Source: Albugo candida (lineage: Eukaryota; Oomycota; Peronosporomycetes; Albuginales; Albuginaceae). Taken from it: DNA of 64,000 bases. A program made the position numbers and the translations under genes. Position 1 is the first letter of the stretch; every line of letters starts with the position of its first letter. Positions 11,321 to 21,734 of this stretch are shown piece by piece. The notes under the pieces are model-generated. The model worked only from the letters and a program-made list of their open reading frames with translations. It was not told where the DNA came from and did not search any database. Location: positions 124,001 through 188,000 of the forward strand of contig CAJNAR010000168.1 in NCBI GenBank assembly GCA_905220665.1, given 5' to 3'.

Positions 11321-11807
11321 ATGTCGCCTGCAATTCGGTCCATTTCCGAGTATTCTGACGAAGAGCTGTATGAACTGTTGTATTATCTAAAGCAATGTAA
11401 TGAAAGCGCGCCCGAGGAAATGCGACTCCTTCTTCAAGAACAGCCTGAATTCACACGTGCGATTGCTCAGGCTCAGCTTCGTTTAGGACAAGTCAAACCG
11501 CCACCCGTTCCATTAGGCGCGCAAAGCGATGTCTCGGCATCGCAAAAAGAAGCTCACACGTCGAAAAAGAACTCACAAAAAAACGCATGTGCCTCAAAGG
11601 TACGTTATCGCACTGAAATCTCTTTAATGTGACGCAGAAAGTGTTTAGGACGATACAAAGAGTTTTCTCCAAGAGCTCGATCCCGAGCAGCAGCAGCTGC
11701 TTGAGGAGATTCAGAATCTAGCACCCGAAGTGATCCAGTCACTTCCAGCGCAAGAGCGTCATCAGATTATGGAATTGCGTGAGGCAATGGGACTACCGCC
11801 CGTGTAA
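11321..11807 (+). CDS. CSTF2-like cleavage stimulation factor protein lacking the RRM (hinge + C-terminal domain only)
   Basis: Two exons, 11321-11599 and 11649-11807 (49-bp intron, phase 0), give 145 aa. The N-terminal half (SDEELYELLYYLKQCNESAP, then EEMRLLLQEQPEFTRAIAQA) matches the CstF-64/Rna15 hinge that binds CstF-77 and symplekin. The C-terminal half (DPEQQQLLEEIQNLAPEVIQ, then SLPAQERHQIMELREAMGL) matches the CSTF C-terminal three-helix domain that contacts Pcf11. These proteins normally carry an RNA-recognition motif at the N-terminus. Here there is none, and the PARN gene lies immediately upstream on the other strand. The protein could be a scaffold-only form acting in mRNA 3'-end formation. 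Confidence 0.83.
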
Positions 11808-11826
11808 ACATCGACTTTGACAAATG

Positions 11827-13942
11827 TTAGAATTTAAAGTCTTTGTGCTTCTTGCTCTTTTCTGACTTGGATTTTTTACTTTTTTTCGCGCTTTCCTGAT
11901 CATCGTCTTCAGACTTAATTTTGGATGTCGGATCGACATCTTCGAATCGCCTCCGAACACGACCGGAGGCGCTCCTTATGCCACTTTCCGAGATTGTTGA
12001 TGCGGTGCCTTCCACATTTGCATTTGCTGATGGAACCACATACGCATGTGCTGATCCGTACAAAGCTGTTCCGACGGATGCTTGTTGTTGTGGGAGGACG
12101 GTGTAGAGCTGTTGTGGCTGATCCGGGGTTTCAGTTCCGCTAATGCACAAATAGTTAGCATTATTATGGATCCCTTCTGAAAAATAGACTCACCGAATGC
12201 CTTTACGCAAATCAACGACGCCTGGTGTGGTCAGTCCCGAGGTGACACTTGAGATTCCATCAGTCAATGGGGTTTCCGTCCCAGTTGCGTCCATGTGTTC
12301 GGTAGTGATGACTTCATCGTTCTGCTCGGTAGTTTCATCCTCGCTTTGCTCATCTTGTTCTTCTTCGATTACTATAATGATCGGAAAATCAGGCGAGTCC
12401 AAGACGCACCCGACAGCCCACTTACCTTCTGGTTCTTGTAGCTCACCCCAGCGTTCTCTTCCAATGCCCTCAACCTTTACAGACCGCGATGATTAACGTT
12501 GATCTACAATATCAATCATTTTCGTACCAAGGTCCTCGTCTCGACGGCTTTTCCAAAGACATCCCCGTAAAGTGGAGCTCCAGTCTGACAAATCATAGTC
12601 ACTTTCTGCATTAAAATAACAAGCTACTAGTACCTCATCCACTGGAGGTTTTCCCCATCCTCCAGGGTGATATCCAAAGCTAGCACCTTCAGGAATAGGT
12701 GCATTCAAACCTGGGATTTTAAGGTTCGGGTAGGCTGGAGGTGGTCCGTAGCGTTGCATATTCAGCAGCCAAGGAGGTGGAACGCCTTCGACCATACCCA
12801 GTGCGTTCTACGTACTTTCTCTGAGACGTTTGAAAACAAAAATACGATGTATCTGACCTTGAGCTCACTAGAGAGTTGTCCCGGGATTTTAGACTTGAGC
12901 TTCACCTCAAACTCTTTCCCTTCAAAGTATCTACACAATGTGAATATAAGCCGAAGCGCTAAATCTGATGTTCTCACGCACAGATCGCCAAGAATGCTGA
13001 GGTCCGGTTTGGTTTGATATCGAAAAAACGCATCGTGCAACACTTGGTAGTCAATGTCGATTCTTCCCACTTTGGGCTGCATGCGTTCTCTTGATTTCTG
13101 TTTGCTTGTCTTTTTCGCATCTTCTTCGATGTCGACTCCACGTACATCAGCAATACCAGTGTGAGCAATGAAATCTTTATGGAATAGGTCACATCGAAAA
13201 TATTTGTAGAAAATGAGTAGTACTATGACCTGGTAGCATGAAAGGCTTTTTTTCGATTCCCCGTTTTCCTTGCAAGTACTTTCTCTTGTGACACCAATGT
13301 CTGGGAACGGGGATAGTATTTCGATATGATTTCAGATACACAAGAAAGCGTGGGTCAGCGGCAGTCACGTCATGGGCCTACAATCATTCCGTCCTTAATT
13401 GAGCAGTAGTAAGAGGCTAGAATGCGCTGACCTCCACGACATCGGGAAAAGCAACGAGTTGCTTTAATTCCGCCACACTGAGTCGCTTCATCTTTTTGCG
13501 CTGTTTTCGAGAAGCAGGCGTTTGGCCATCTTCCGCATCCGCATCCAAAACACCATTTTTAAGGGATTCGCGAGCAACTGTGCTCTTTTCATCGTCATAA
13601 TTCTATAGCGATTACAGACGGATTGTAAGTGCGTGCACATCAATACAGCGCATTAAATACTTCTTCATTGTCCAATGTCCCCATCAGTTCTTCTGCGGAA
13701 GAAAATTTTGAAAAAACTCGCATGAATTCAGTGTAGCTAGGATCATCATTTGACAACGCATTGAGCTCTTGCTTGAGATCAAGGCTCACGTATTCCACAT
13801 CGATTGTGTCTTTTGGCAAGCTTTGGGGATTAGTATCAGCTGCCGGATCTTCTTCAGATTTGGTTTGGCTGGACTGTTTTGCGAGCTTCTGCTTTAGTCG
13901 TCGTCGCTGATTTTTCGACAAAGGTGCTGGATTTATCGCCAT
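11827..13942 (-). CDS. SF3B2: Splicing factor 3B subunit 2 (SAP145)
   Basis: Multi-exon gene with several introns of about 50-60 bp. Characteristic stretches in order: PAPLSKNQRRRLKQKLAKQ at the N-terminus, KNQRRK-type basic repeat near 13500 (SRKQRKKMKRLSVAELKQLV), VPRHWCHKRKYLQGKRGIEK near 13220-13340, GRIDIDYQVLHDAFFRYQTK near 13010-13070, and the PSP domain PPPWLLNMQRYGPPPAYPNL, then KIPGLNAPIPEGASFGYHPG near 12660-12790. The C-terminus GTETPDQPQQLYTVLPQ...KKHKDFKF is as in the human protein. SF3B2 binds SF3B4 and tethers U2 snRNP near the branch site. An in-frame upstream ATG at 13987 exists, but 13942 (MAINPAP) looks better. It is divergent from the ARMT1-like gene, with about 60 bp between starts. 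Confidence 0.92.
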
Positions 13943-14005
13943 CCTTACTGCCGATGTGTTGACACCGAGCACTAATAGAGAGCACATAGTACTTACTGTG
14001 GCATC

Positions 14006-15362
14006 ATGAACATCAGCTCGGAATACTGGAGTCTATTGCAGCAATATGAGTTGATATGGACTACTCGTAAATGCGCTTTTGCCCACGATTCTTTCCGAAG
14101 CAGGCTTCCTGAATTGGTCAGAAGAGTGATTGAAAGGAATAGAACTCATCTGTCGCCAAAACAGTGTCAATTGCTTGCACAAATAACAACGGAGATGCAG
14201 CAAGACTACCCACTTTCTAATTCACTTTTATTGACACAATGTGGAGATTTAAACTCGCATGGGACCTATTTGAGCAAGCTGATTGAAAATGAAGAGTACA
14301 CGTGGCTGAATGCCCCCTGGTTCCTTGCTGAGCTATACCTATTCTATTTGATTCTTGTCGTCACTGGGTACTTTGATACAGGCGTGGACCCATTCCATCC
14401 GCTGTACGTGTACTTCATGTGCGATACGATTGAATGTCTAGGATCAATTATGTTGATTTCTGGATAGCAAGTACGATGAGCTGCAAGACACGACAGCATG
14501 GATGCTACTGGATACTGCACTCCTTGTCAGCGACCATGTCGAGTTGGGTACTTCCGAGAAGCTTTGCACCCTTCTCAGATTTGATTTGTGGGGAAATAAG
14601 GCGGATGGTTGCTACAAGCAAGTCCAAGACACCATGAAAGGAGAGAATGCAACGCTTGCAATGGATGACGAACTTATAATTGTCAACGATACCGACTGTG
14701 TGCTACAACATCTGCAACATGGTGATAACAGCAAGGAAATCCACTTTATCAATGATAATTGTGGTACGGAACTCTTCATGGATCTTGTGCTTGCAGACTT
14801 CTTTCTCAGCAATGTACGTCAGAATCTCAGTCCCAGCAAATCCATCATGTCTCTCTTATAGATCGCGTGTTCAGCTGTTGTCTTCCATACCAAGCTGAAC
14901 CCAATGTATATCTCTGATGCGATCCCCGACGATGTACTCGAGCACATACGTGAAATGCAGAAATCAGATCGTAAAGAGAACATCCAGCGTCTTGGTCATC
15001 GACTCTCGCAATATCTCAATAAAGGCTTATTGCGTTTACGTCCGGATATCTTCTGGAATCAGTACCGCTTTTACTATGAAATGCCTACGGATTTGGTACA
15101 AGAATTCTCACCATCAAAAGTCAATCTTGTATTGATCAAAGGGGATCTCAATTATCGGCGATTACTAGGTGATCGCATGTGGCCCGCCACTATCTCTATG
15201 CGTGCGGCTGTACCTTATTTCCCGGTCTCTTTTGTTGCCTTACGTACACTCAAATCAGATCCAATTGTTGGTATCGACCCGAAAGTACTGTCATCTGTCA
15301 CCTCTGACGTAGATTGGAGAGTTAACGGCGTACGTGGTGTTATACAGAGTGTTCTTCACTGA
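14006..15362 (+). CDS. Damage-control phosphatase, ARMT1-like (DUF89)
   Basis: Three exons, 14006-14403, 14468-14813 and 14862-15362, join in frame to 414 aa. DUF89/ARMT1 landmarks are present: WLNAPWFLAELYLFY and TGYFDTGVDPF before the first intron, then FINDNCGTELFMDLVLADFF, FHTKLNPMYISDAIPDD and VLIKGDLNYRRLLGDRMW, followed by ALRTLKSDPIVG. The Asp/Asn/Lys residues of these motifs form the metal-dependent phosphatase site. Family members remove phosphate from damaged sugar phosphates such as fructose-1-phosphate. The human member was also proposed to methylate carboxyl groups. Length is close to the human protein (about 440 aa). Confidence 0.9.
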
Positions 15363-15547
15363 TGGAGACACTTTAGGGAAACGTTGCACCAGAATCAGAT
15401 TACATAAAACATACACTCATATTTTTGATGTGATGCTGATTGGTTGATAATCATATACGAAACAAATTCAGTAGCACAGAGCACACACTCACCAAGAATG
15501 ATTGTGACTTGTCTACTATTGTCGAAATAGCTTTCTAAAGAATTCAG

Positions 15548-16627
15548 TTGCGCCGAACTATGAACACGTGCTCGGTGCATAACGTGTCCACATTACAACT
15601 TGGAGATCACATCTGTATCTGGGATAAGTCACGGTGGCCTTTTCGCTACACACATCACGGAATTGTGTATCAGATGGGAACATGTGCGGATAAAGTAGAA
15701 GTTGCTCATGTTTGGAGTGCAATCGCTGACTTTCGAAAGTCGCAAGCGGACTCACGATTTCAAATAACTAGTCTTACAGAGTTTTTGAATCATCGTCCTC
15801 TGGACGACATGCGACGTGTTCAGTACAATTCTTCCATTATTGCGGATGCGTTCTCTCGATTAGGTGAGGTACATCGCTCTCGAAGCGATATTCCACCGAT
15901 AGTTTTGGCACGTTGCAATTTTCTACTAGGAATGGGAAGAGGCCATTTTGATATTTTATCGTTAAACTGCGAGCACGTAGCGCTGTGGTGCAAAACCGGG
16001 ATCATTTGGTCAAAGCAACTGTACAATAAAGCGACATTGAAAGCACCATTTTTGAAATCAACATCGCAACAAGAAATCCAACGATTGATGAAGTTAGAAG
16101 GTCTAATACAAGGATATAAATCCGACGCAGAAAAGAGAAATAGAGAATTGCAAGCAATGGATGGAAAGCGTGTTTTCCTACAAGTTGGCGACGCGAGATT
16201 TGTGAAATTATTGGGAAGATCGCTCTATGCCGTGCTTAACGATCCCAAAGAAACCGATCCTATTTTTCGGCATCAACCAACAGCGTTTCGACTGAGTATA
16301 GACGTGACTTATTATAACTGCGTGCAGATAACCCTGGACGATCAAAGTACAGGTCATTGGCTTTGTTCTCGTTCACATTGTGTGAAGATGTTGAATCGAC
16401 AGCCGTTTCATCGGCAGAGTCTGTTCAAATTTGAGTACGGATGGAATGGAGAGTTACAAAGTCGGCGCAATCGTCAATGGTACATCGGTGTCCAAACTCG
16501 AGATGGTATGTTGCGGACCTACAATACTAGAGACAAAGCAGCGTACTTCAAGATCGTAGCAGCTGATCCCGTTGACAAAAACGAAGTCTTGGTCGATGCA
16601 GAAAAGATCTTACTAGATAAATATTAA
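15548..16627 (+). CDS. LRAT-domain protein (NlpC/P60-like) with unknown C-terminal domain
   Basis: Single exon, 359 aa (355 if the second Met at 15560 is used). The N-terminal half has the LRAT pattern: GDHICIW, then THHGIVYQMG supplying the H-box histidine, and the nucleophile box NCEHVALWCKTG about 100 residues later. LRAT and PLA/AT enzymes transfer or hydrolyse lipid acyl chains at membranes. No C-terminal membrane helix is visible, unlike the mammalian PLA/AT proteins. The C-terminal half (about 190-359) carries YRSL/RSHCVKML/YGWNGEL-type strands and could be a beta-rich lipid- or sugar-binding fold, but was not recognised. The substrate is unknown. Confidence 0.78.
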   Translation: MRRTMNTCSVHNVSTLQLGDHICIWDKSRWPFRYTHHGIVYQMGTCADKVEVAHVWSAIADFRKSQADSRFQITSLTEFLNHRPLDDMRRVQYNSSIIADAFSRLGEVHRSRSDIPPIVLARCNFLLGMGRGHFDILSLNCEHVALWCKTGIIWSKQLYNKATLKAPFLKSTSQQEIQRLMKLEGLIQGYKSDAEKRNRELQAMDGKRVFLQVGDARFVKLLGRSLYAVLNDPKETDPIFRHQPTAFRLSIDVTYYNCVQITLDDQSTGHWLCSRSHCVKMLNRQPFHRQSLFKFEYGWNGELQSRRNRQWYIGVQTRDGMLRTYNTRDKAAYFKIVAADPVDKNEVLVDAEKILLDKY

Positions 16628-16631
16628 TGAG

Positions 16632-16965
16632 ATATACAACAGGCCAGCGAGGGGGTTCCGCATGGAGAAGATCACCTACAACCCGATTTTTAGATACACG
16701 TTTCTTGATGCAAGTTCTTACAATTCTCTTATAAGCTCTTGCTACCAAAACTACCAAAACGATACGCAGGACTGCATCACGTGCTATTGAGTCGAAGTTC
16801 ATATTGGGCTACATTCATGGGCGGACGGAAGGCAACATTGAGCGCGAAATAAAACTTGCGCAGGTTGTGGCTCCTACTTTCACGGCCATTTTCTAGGTAA
16901 TAGTGATGGGACACCTGAGAGAATCCAGCAAAAGAGACATGACGTATCATGAGGGAAGTATGCAT
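16632..16965 (-). other. Possible small coding fragment(s), unrecognised
   Basis: Two short overlapping open frames lie on this strand. One (from 16965) reads RHVSFAGFSQVSHHYYLENG and continues to a stop at 16777. The other (from 16802) is hydrophobic then basic (DAVLRIVLVVLVARAYKRIV). No convincing splice joins them and no family was recognised. They may be remnants of a small membrane-protein gene convergent with the LRAT gene, or chance. Confidence 0.15.
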
Positions 16966-17049
16966 TTTCTATACCGGGAATGCTGGGACTATTTCTTAGC
17001 AATCTGATAAACCTTTGATGCTCTCAGGGCCATGATTGATAGCAACGCT

Positions 17050-17730
17050 GTATGTATCGTGGTATAGGTAATGGCATCGATGATCAATCAGCTCAACAAA
17101 ACAGCAGAGATATCACGATGCAGCGAATGACGTAAAAAAACGTATCAGGTTGTTGAAGCTGTCGATGAAAGTCGCCTGTCAATACCCGGGTAACTGACAG
17201 ATCTACATATAGACGGCTCTATCAGCTTCTTGAGAATGATGCCTCGAATGCTGTTTTTCAAGAATTTCCGAAGATCATTCATGATACTAATGTATACTCA
17301 GACGCGGAAGATCAGATCTACAACTGTGCGACAATCTCCAAAATAGTGAGAACATTCGAGCAATTATTTTTGGATCAACTGGAAGGATCGAGGTAGACCG
17401 ACTGTTGACTACTATCCCTGAGAAAGAGCTTCAACACGACCAAGGCCAGAGTCACTTTGATTGATGTTCCAAAATCCAAAGTTGTACGGGAAAGAGAAGG
17501 CAATGGGTAAGTTTAGAATTGCAATCATGGAAAATCATTTCGACTTTGCGTGTCGTGTCATTGACAATATAAGTTCTAATAGCGTCTTTCGCGTGCACTG
17601 CACAGAGTCACCTGATAAAGTTTCTCCTTACCTGAACTGGATTTTTATACAGCTCGACTCAGATCTTCAGTTGATTTCGCGATGGGCCTATGCAAATATA
17701 CGTGCACGTGAATGCCGTCATGATTGATTT
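17050..17730 (+). pseudogene. Decayed coding-like stretch, family unknown
   Basis: Pieces of protein-like reading frame shift between frames here. About 17220-17395 gives LLENDASNAVFQEFPKIIHD and on to VRTFEQLFLDQLEGS before a stop. The frame at 17461-17727 reads MGKFRIAIMENHFDFACRVI and on. Stops and frame changes prevent a single product. It may be a dead gene next to the transposon nest. The rest of 16966-19008 shows nothing further that I can support. Confidence 0.25.
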
Positions 17731-19008
17731 TTAGATATATACATGGGATGTCCTTCCTAAAAGAGAATACTTCATTCTGATCACTCAATTACGATTATCC
17801 AAACTTCAGCTATCAGGACATCAAATCGCAACATGCGAATTAAGCTACGTGTGATTTTGCTTCGTTTCAACTCATCACATTTAAACATTACAATTGATGC
17901 TCTGACTGCACCAGTTTGCTTGTGCAATAACGCACTCCATGTATTTTTACACTCAGGGCTGCTGCTGAGCCGAATACAACTTTTCCAGATCACAGTTTCT
18001 CCATAGCTTGGAAGAAAATACGAACGGATGCAAGTAAGATTCCTGTCCTGTGCGAGTTAGAGTCTGAACGTACCGTTGCTGCCAGGAACTTTTGTTAATT
18101 AGCCTCTTGCTGCGTGGAAGTCTCTTGTATATTTGAGCATCAGGATCTCTACATTGGAGTCGTATTTTGTCAGACCCAATAGTTGGCAATACTTACTTTC
18201 GCCGGTACGGCCACCATAGGTCGGGTTGCTATTTGATTCGATTCCCGGTAGGATGTGCCCCCGTACAGCCACGGTGCATGTTGACAGGTTTCAGATGCTT
18301 ATTTGGCCATTCTACATTCATTATACAACAAATTTATTGGAGGAATATCATGGACGGTAGCGTATAGTATGTCTCGTGCGTCCCGTCAAGCTCGCTACCT
18401 CCAGCCTCGCTTGTATCACAAAAAATCAATAGAGAGATGGTAAGTGGCAGCGTGATGTTAATTGGAATATATGACCAGAATAAGTAATATCGGCTGCTAA
18501 ATCGCTCGATAATGGATATACAACAAGCCCAAGGCATGCTGCATCCACGGGACATATTTTTTTTGACAAGGAACTTGCAGAAGATATTGGACGATATCGA
18601 TGATTTGTGTGCTGTGGATTCATGAAGTTTGTATTGGGAAATGGCGTATTTGCAGCGAAATTTGGATTTTCTCCATTAATCTTTTACCTGCCTGAAGCAA
18701 ACTAGTACTCTAATGGCGAGAGCCAATATCTTTTTTGCTCGCCTGATTTATCATACAACATTATCCAGAGCACGATTAATATTGATTAATAGCTTTGTGC
18801 TAGAAGCACGATTGAGCCTCCTGCTTTGCAACAGCAGTAAAATCACTAATCTTGTGATAATAAAATCTTTCACTGACTCGCCAGTTCATCTTCACGGTGT
18901 AGGTAATTGGAGCGGTTCGGCTGGACCCTTAATCAATCAGTGCTCCTTTCAAGCGCTGCTTTGAGACAATCGAGACCGTGCTCGCACCACACGGATGTAT
19001 TGGAAGTT

Positions 19009-19013
19009 CATTT
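19009..19013. repeat. Target-site duplication of Copia-B, left copy (CATTT)
   Basis: CATTT immediately precedes the left LTR and recurs exactly after the right LTR at 34778-34782. A 5-bp duplication is the size made by Copia integrase. Confidence 0.75.
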
Positions 19014-19077
19014 TAATAGCTAACGCATAGTGTTGGCGGTGGTAAAATGAATACTGTTTGTTCTATTGGACTGTTAA
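19014..19077 (-). repeat. Copia-B 3' LTR, outer part (split by insertion)
   Basis: Matches 34510-34573 of the 5' LTR, including TTGGCGGTGGTAAAATGAA. It is cut at 19077 by the TIR-bounded segment and resumes at 23725. Confidence 0.75.
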
Positions 19078-19136
19078 TGTTGGCAGCTGAGCGAAGATGC
19101 GGTGTTCCAGGAAAATTGCCAAAACTGAGATTTTAT

Positions 19137-19145
19137 TTTTTAGAA
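19137..19145. repeat. MULE 9-bp target-site duplication, left
   Basis: TTTTTAGAA here and again at 21651-21659, directly abutting both ends of the MULE. Nine bases is the usual Mutator duplication size. Confidence 0.85.
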
Positions 19146-19380
19146 GAGAATATGGGGATTTTATACCACTTTTTTCAAAAAATATGGTTTGCATACCAAA
19201 AGTTTCAAAAATATATTTATACCAAAAGTTTAAACAATATGGATTATATTAAAAAAGTATGGTTTTTATACCAAGAGTTAAAAAAATATGGAATATATAC
19301 CAAAAGTTAAAAAATATGGATTATATACCAAAAGTTGAAAAAATATGGTTTATATACCAAAATGAATATTACACGGGCTA
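19146..19380. repeat. MULE left terminal inverted repeat with internal tandem units
   Basis: Six or more imperfect copies of a 25-30 bp unit (core TATGGTTTATATACCAAAAG) follow the outer end. It finishes with CCAAAATGAATATTACACGG, which is found inverted at about 21404-21425. Such subterminal arrays can be transposase-binding sites. Confidence 0.8.
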
Positions 19381-19510
19381 AATTGAAAAAAAAAATGAAA
19401 ATACATAAAAAAGTCTGAAGTTTATTTAAAATTATGAAAAATATAGCAAAAAGTCTGAAGTTTACACATTCTTAAGTGCTATATCGTTAGAATATTCACA
19501 TCTGGCGACT

Positions 19511-21316
19511 ATGACGACTGCCAGCAACGACGTATACGTTGGTGAGACACAAGAGTCAAGTGACGGCTGTTCACCAGGGGACTGGGCATACGGGCGTGCA
19601 TACTTCTACTCACGTGACTACGCCAGTCGCGACGATATAACAAGTGCGATCATTGAATACAACGAAAAAGTTGGACGAGCGTTTCGTGTCATATCGAGCG
19701 ACCACAGACGCTACAAGGTATTGTGTGTCGATCCAAATTGCAGCTTTGCAGTCGCTTTTGCGTATGGTAGGGGATTTGAGCCGCCTCATACGTTCGTGCC
19801 GCACACATGCAACGCAACGATGGTTGACTTGGCTTCATACGAAGCGAGTCGTGGAAACAAGTCTTCATACGTCGCTTTGATTGACTCGGCCCTTCAGTTC
19901 GTCGTTGATAAGGGTCGTGACGCCAGTCCAGCTGAGATGCGCAAGAAGCTGATGGCTGATGGGCGTCGATTGACGTACCAGACTTGTGTCGACGCCTGCA
20001 TTCGCCTCAAATCGCAACTCTTCGATGAAGACCGCACGCAATACCAGTTTATCTTGTCATATGTGCACGAAATGAACAAGCGTGGACACAAGGCAGATAT
20101 CACGTTGCGTGAGGACAAAATTTTTCAGGTTGTCATCGTATACAAGCCCGGCATTCATGTGCTTCGTGAATTTGCAAATCGCGGTATAAATCTGGATGGC
20201 ACATTTATGAAGCACAAATATGGTGGAGCCCTTCTTGTCGCTTGCTGTAAAAACAGCAACAATGAGATCCAAATTGTCGCGGTCGCTTGGGTGTCAGGTG
20301 AGACAAAAGACAATTGGTCATGGTTCCTGGACTTTCTTCTACGCTCTATAAAAGCGCCAGCATTCGTCATCTCCGACCGTGACAAGGGTCTCATTCCGGC
20401 GATGCAAGTTAAAGCAGGTAACATCCCTCACTTTTTTTGTGTTCCTCACATGCTCGAGAATTTCAACGCCAAGTTCCGCAATGCGACATTGAAGGACCAA
20501 GCATGGAATCTGGCCAAGTCCTTGACGGCTGCGTCGTTCGAACGGCGAGCCAGTGAATTGAAGAAACACAATGCAAAGGCGTTGCAATGGCTACTCGACG
20601 CAGACAAGCTCAATTGGGCTGCCGCGTATAGTATACGTCCGCGCTTTGGGACCATGATTAGCAACAACGTGGAATCTGTCAATAACGTCCTGCTTCAAGT
20701 TAGACAGAAGCCACTTCTGGACTGTCTTATGGAGGTGGAAAAGTACATAGGGATCAAGTGGGTTGAATCAGTCGCCAAGTCGGCTTCATGGGGGGAACTC
20801 ACAGCTTACGCAACCAAGGAATTCGAGCGCAAGCGCTATGTCTCTGTCGTTGACAGGATCGAAATCGTCCCGAGTTGCCTGTCATCCTTCGTGATCAAGG
20901 TGAGGAAGGATGGAGAGCTTCCTGTGGAGTATTCTGTGGATCTAGATAATCCTGAAAATCCGTGTTCTTGTGGCTACTTTGGCGACATGAAAGGACCATG
21001 CTCTCATCTCTATGCGGCCCTTCGATCCGTCAACAAACTCTCGCTACTCAGGACTTTCTGCGATGCGTCGTGGACCATGGAGATGAACCAGCATGCTTAC
21101 GACCCCATGGTAAAGATGAGTCCATGCGTGACGATGGATGAACTGACGCGTTTAAAAAAGCACCAACCTCTCACGGTGTCAAAGAAGCGTGGTCGGCCCA
21201 AGAAGGCGAAGCGAATCGAGTCTCAGGCTGCCACAGAAGCTTTCAAGAAGAAGCGCAGCAACAAGTGCACTACGTGCGGTAACTACGGCCACAACAAGCG
21301 CACTTGCAAGGACTAA
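19511..21316 (+). CDS. MULE transposase (DDE, SWIM and CCHC zinc fingers)
   Basis: Uninterrupted 601-aa reading frame. An N-terminal FAR1/WRKY-GCM1-type Cys/His DNA-binding region (KVLCVDPNCSFAVAF ... PHTFVPHTCNA, about 75-105) comes first. The MULE catalytic domain contains the first Asp in INLDGTFMKHKYGGALLVAC (about 228), the second in FVISDRDKGL (about 290) and the Glu in ISNNVESVNNVLL (about 390). A SWIM zinc finger, CSCGYFGDMKGPCSHLY, lies near 490-507. An AT-hook-like KKRGRPKKAKR is followed by a CCHC knuckle, CTTCGNYGHNKRTC, at the C-terminus. The transposase cuts and re-inserts the element through its TIRs. All expected catalytic residues appear present. Confidence 0.93.
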   Translation: MTTASNDVYVGETQESSDGCSPGDWAYGRAYFYSRDYASRDDITSAIIEYNEKVGRAFRVISSDHRRYKVLCVDPNCSFAVAFAYGRGFEPPHTFVPHTCNATMVDLASYEASRGNKSSYVALIDSALQFVVDKGRDASPAEMRKKLMADGRRLTYQTCVDACIRLKSQLFDEDRTQYQFILSYVHEMNKRGHKADITLREDKIFQVVIVYKPGIHVLREFANRGINLDGTFMKHKYGGALLVACCKNSNNEIQIVAVAWVSGETKDNWSWFLDFLLRSIKAPAFVISDRDKGLIPAMQVKAGNIPHFFCVPHMLENFNAKFRNATLKDQAWNLAKSLTAASFERRASELKKHNAKALQWLLDADKLNWAAAYSIRPRFGTMISNNVESVNNVLLQVRQKPLLDCLMEVEKYIGIKWVESVAKSASWGELTAYATKEFERKRYVSVVDRIEIVPSCLSSFVIKVRKDGELPVEYSVDLDNPENPCSCGYFGDMKGPCSHLYAALRSVNKLSLLRTFCDASWTMEMNQHAYDPMVKMSPCVTMDELTRLKKHQPLTVSKKRGRPKKAKRIESQAATEAFKKKRSNKCTTCGNYGHNKRTCKD

Positions 21317-21404
21317 TCTTTTCCTAGTGATAAAACAATATAGTTTTCATAATTTTACATAATGTCTAGACCTTTTCGTGTATTTTTTATAATTTTACGA
21401 TTTC

Positions 21405-21650
21405 GCCCGTGTAATATTCATTTTGGTATACAAACCATATTTTTCCAACTTCTGGTATATAATCCATATTTTTTTAACTGTTGGTATAAAATCCATATTT
21501 TTCCAACTTTTGGTATATAAACCATATTTTTTTAACGTTTGGTATAAAAACAATATTTTTCCAACGTTTGGTATATGAACCATATTTTTTTAACATTTGG
21601 TATATAAACCATATTTTTTGAAAAAAGTGGTATAAAATCCATAGGTTCCC
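21405..21650. repeat. MULE right terminal inverted repeat
   Basis: Inverted counterpart of 19146-19380, with repeated GGTATATAAACCATATTTTT units and the end ATGGATTTTATACCAC read inverted. Confidence 0.82.
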
Positions 21651-21659
21651 TTTTTAGAA
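21651..21659. repeat. MULE 9-bp target-site duplication, right
   Basis: TTTTTAGAA, identical to 19137-19145. Confidence 0.85.
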
Positions 21660-21734
21660 AATTAAAATCTTAACCAATCGTTTAAACTAAGTTCCAAGTG
21701 CGAATAGAAACCTGAAACACATTGTTAGGTTCTT

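Larger units (their letters stand above)
19146..21650 (+). mobile_element. Mutator-like DNA transposon (MULE), apparently complete
   Basis: 2505 bp flanked by exact 9-bp duplications. The ends are inverted repeats of about 240 bp (19146-19380 and about 21405-21650). The right end read inverted begins GGGAACCTATGGATTTTATA and the left GAGAATATGGGGATTTTATA. The inner parts of both consist of an irregular tandem motif of about 25-30 bp around TATGG...ATACCAAAAGTT. The single long gene inside encodes the transposase. The exact duplication and the open transposase suggest a fairly recent insertion. Confidence 0.88.

Noticed and set aside
19160..19370. Array of short repeats that could be mistaken for a CRISPR
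   Set aside because: Units vary in length and sequence with no constant spacers, and the same array is inverted at the other end of the MULE; it is part of the TIR.
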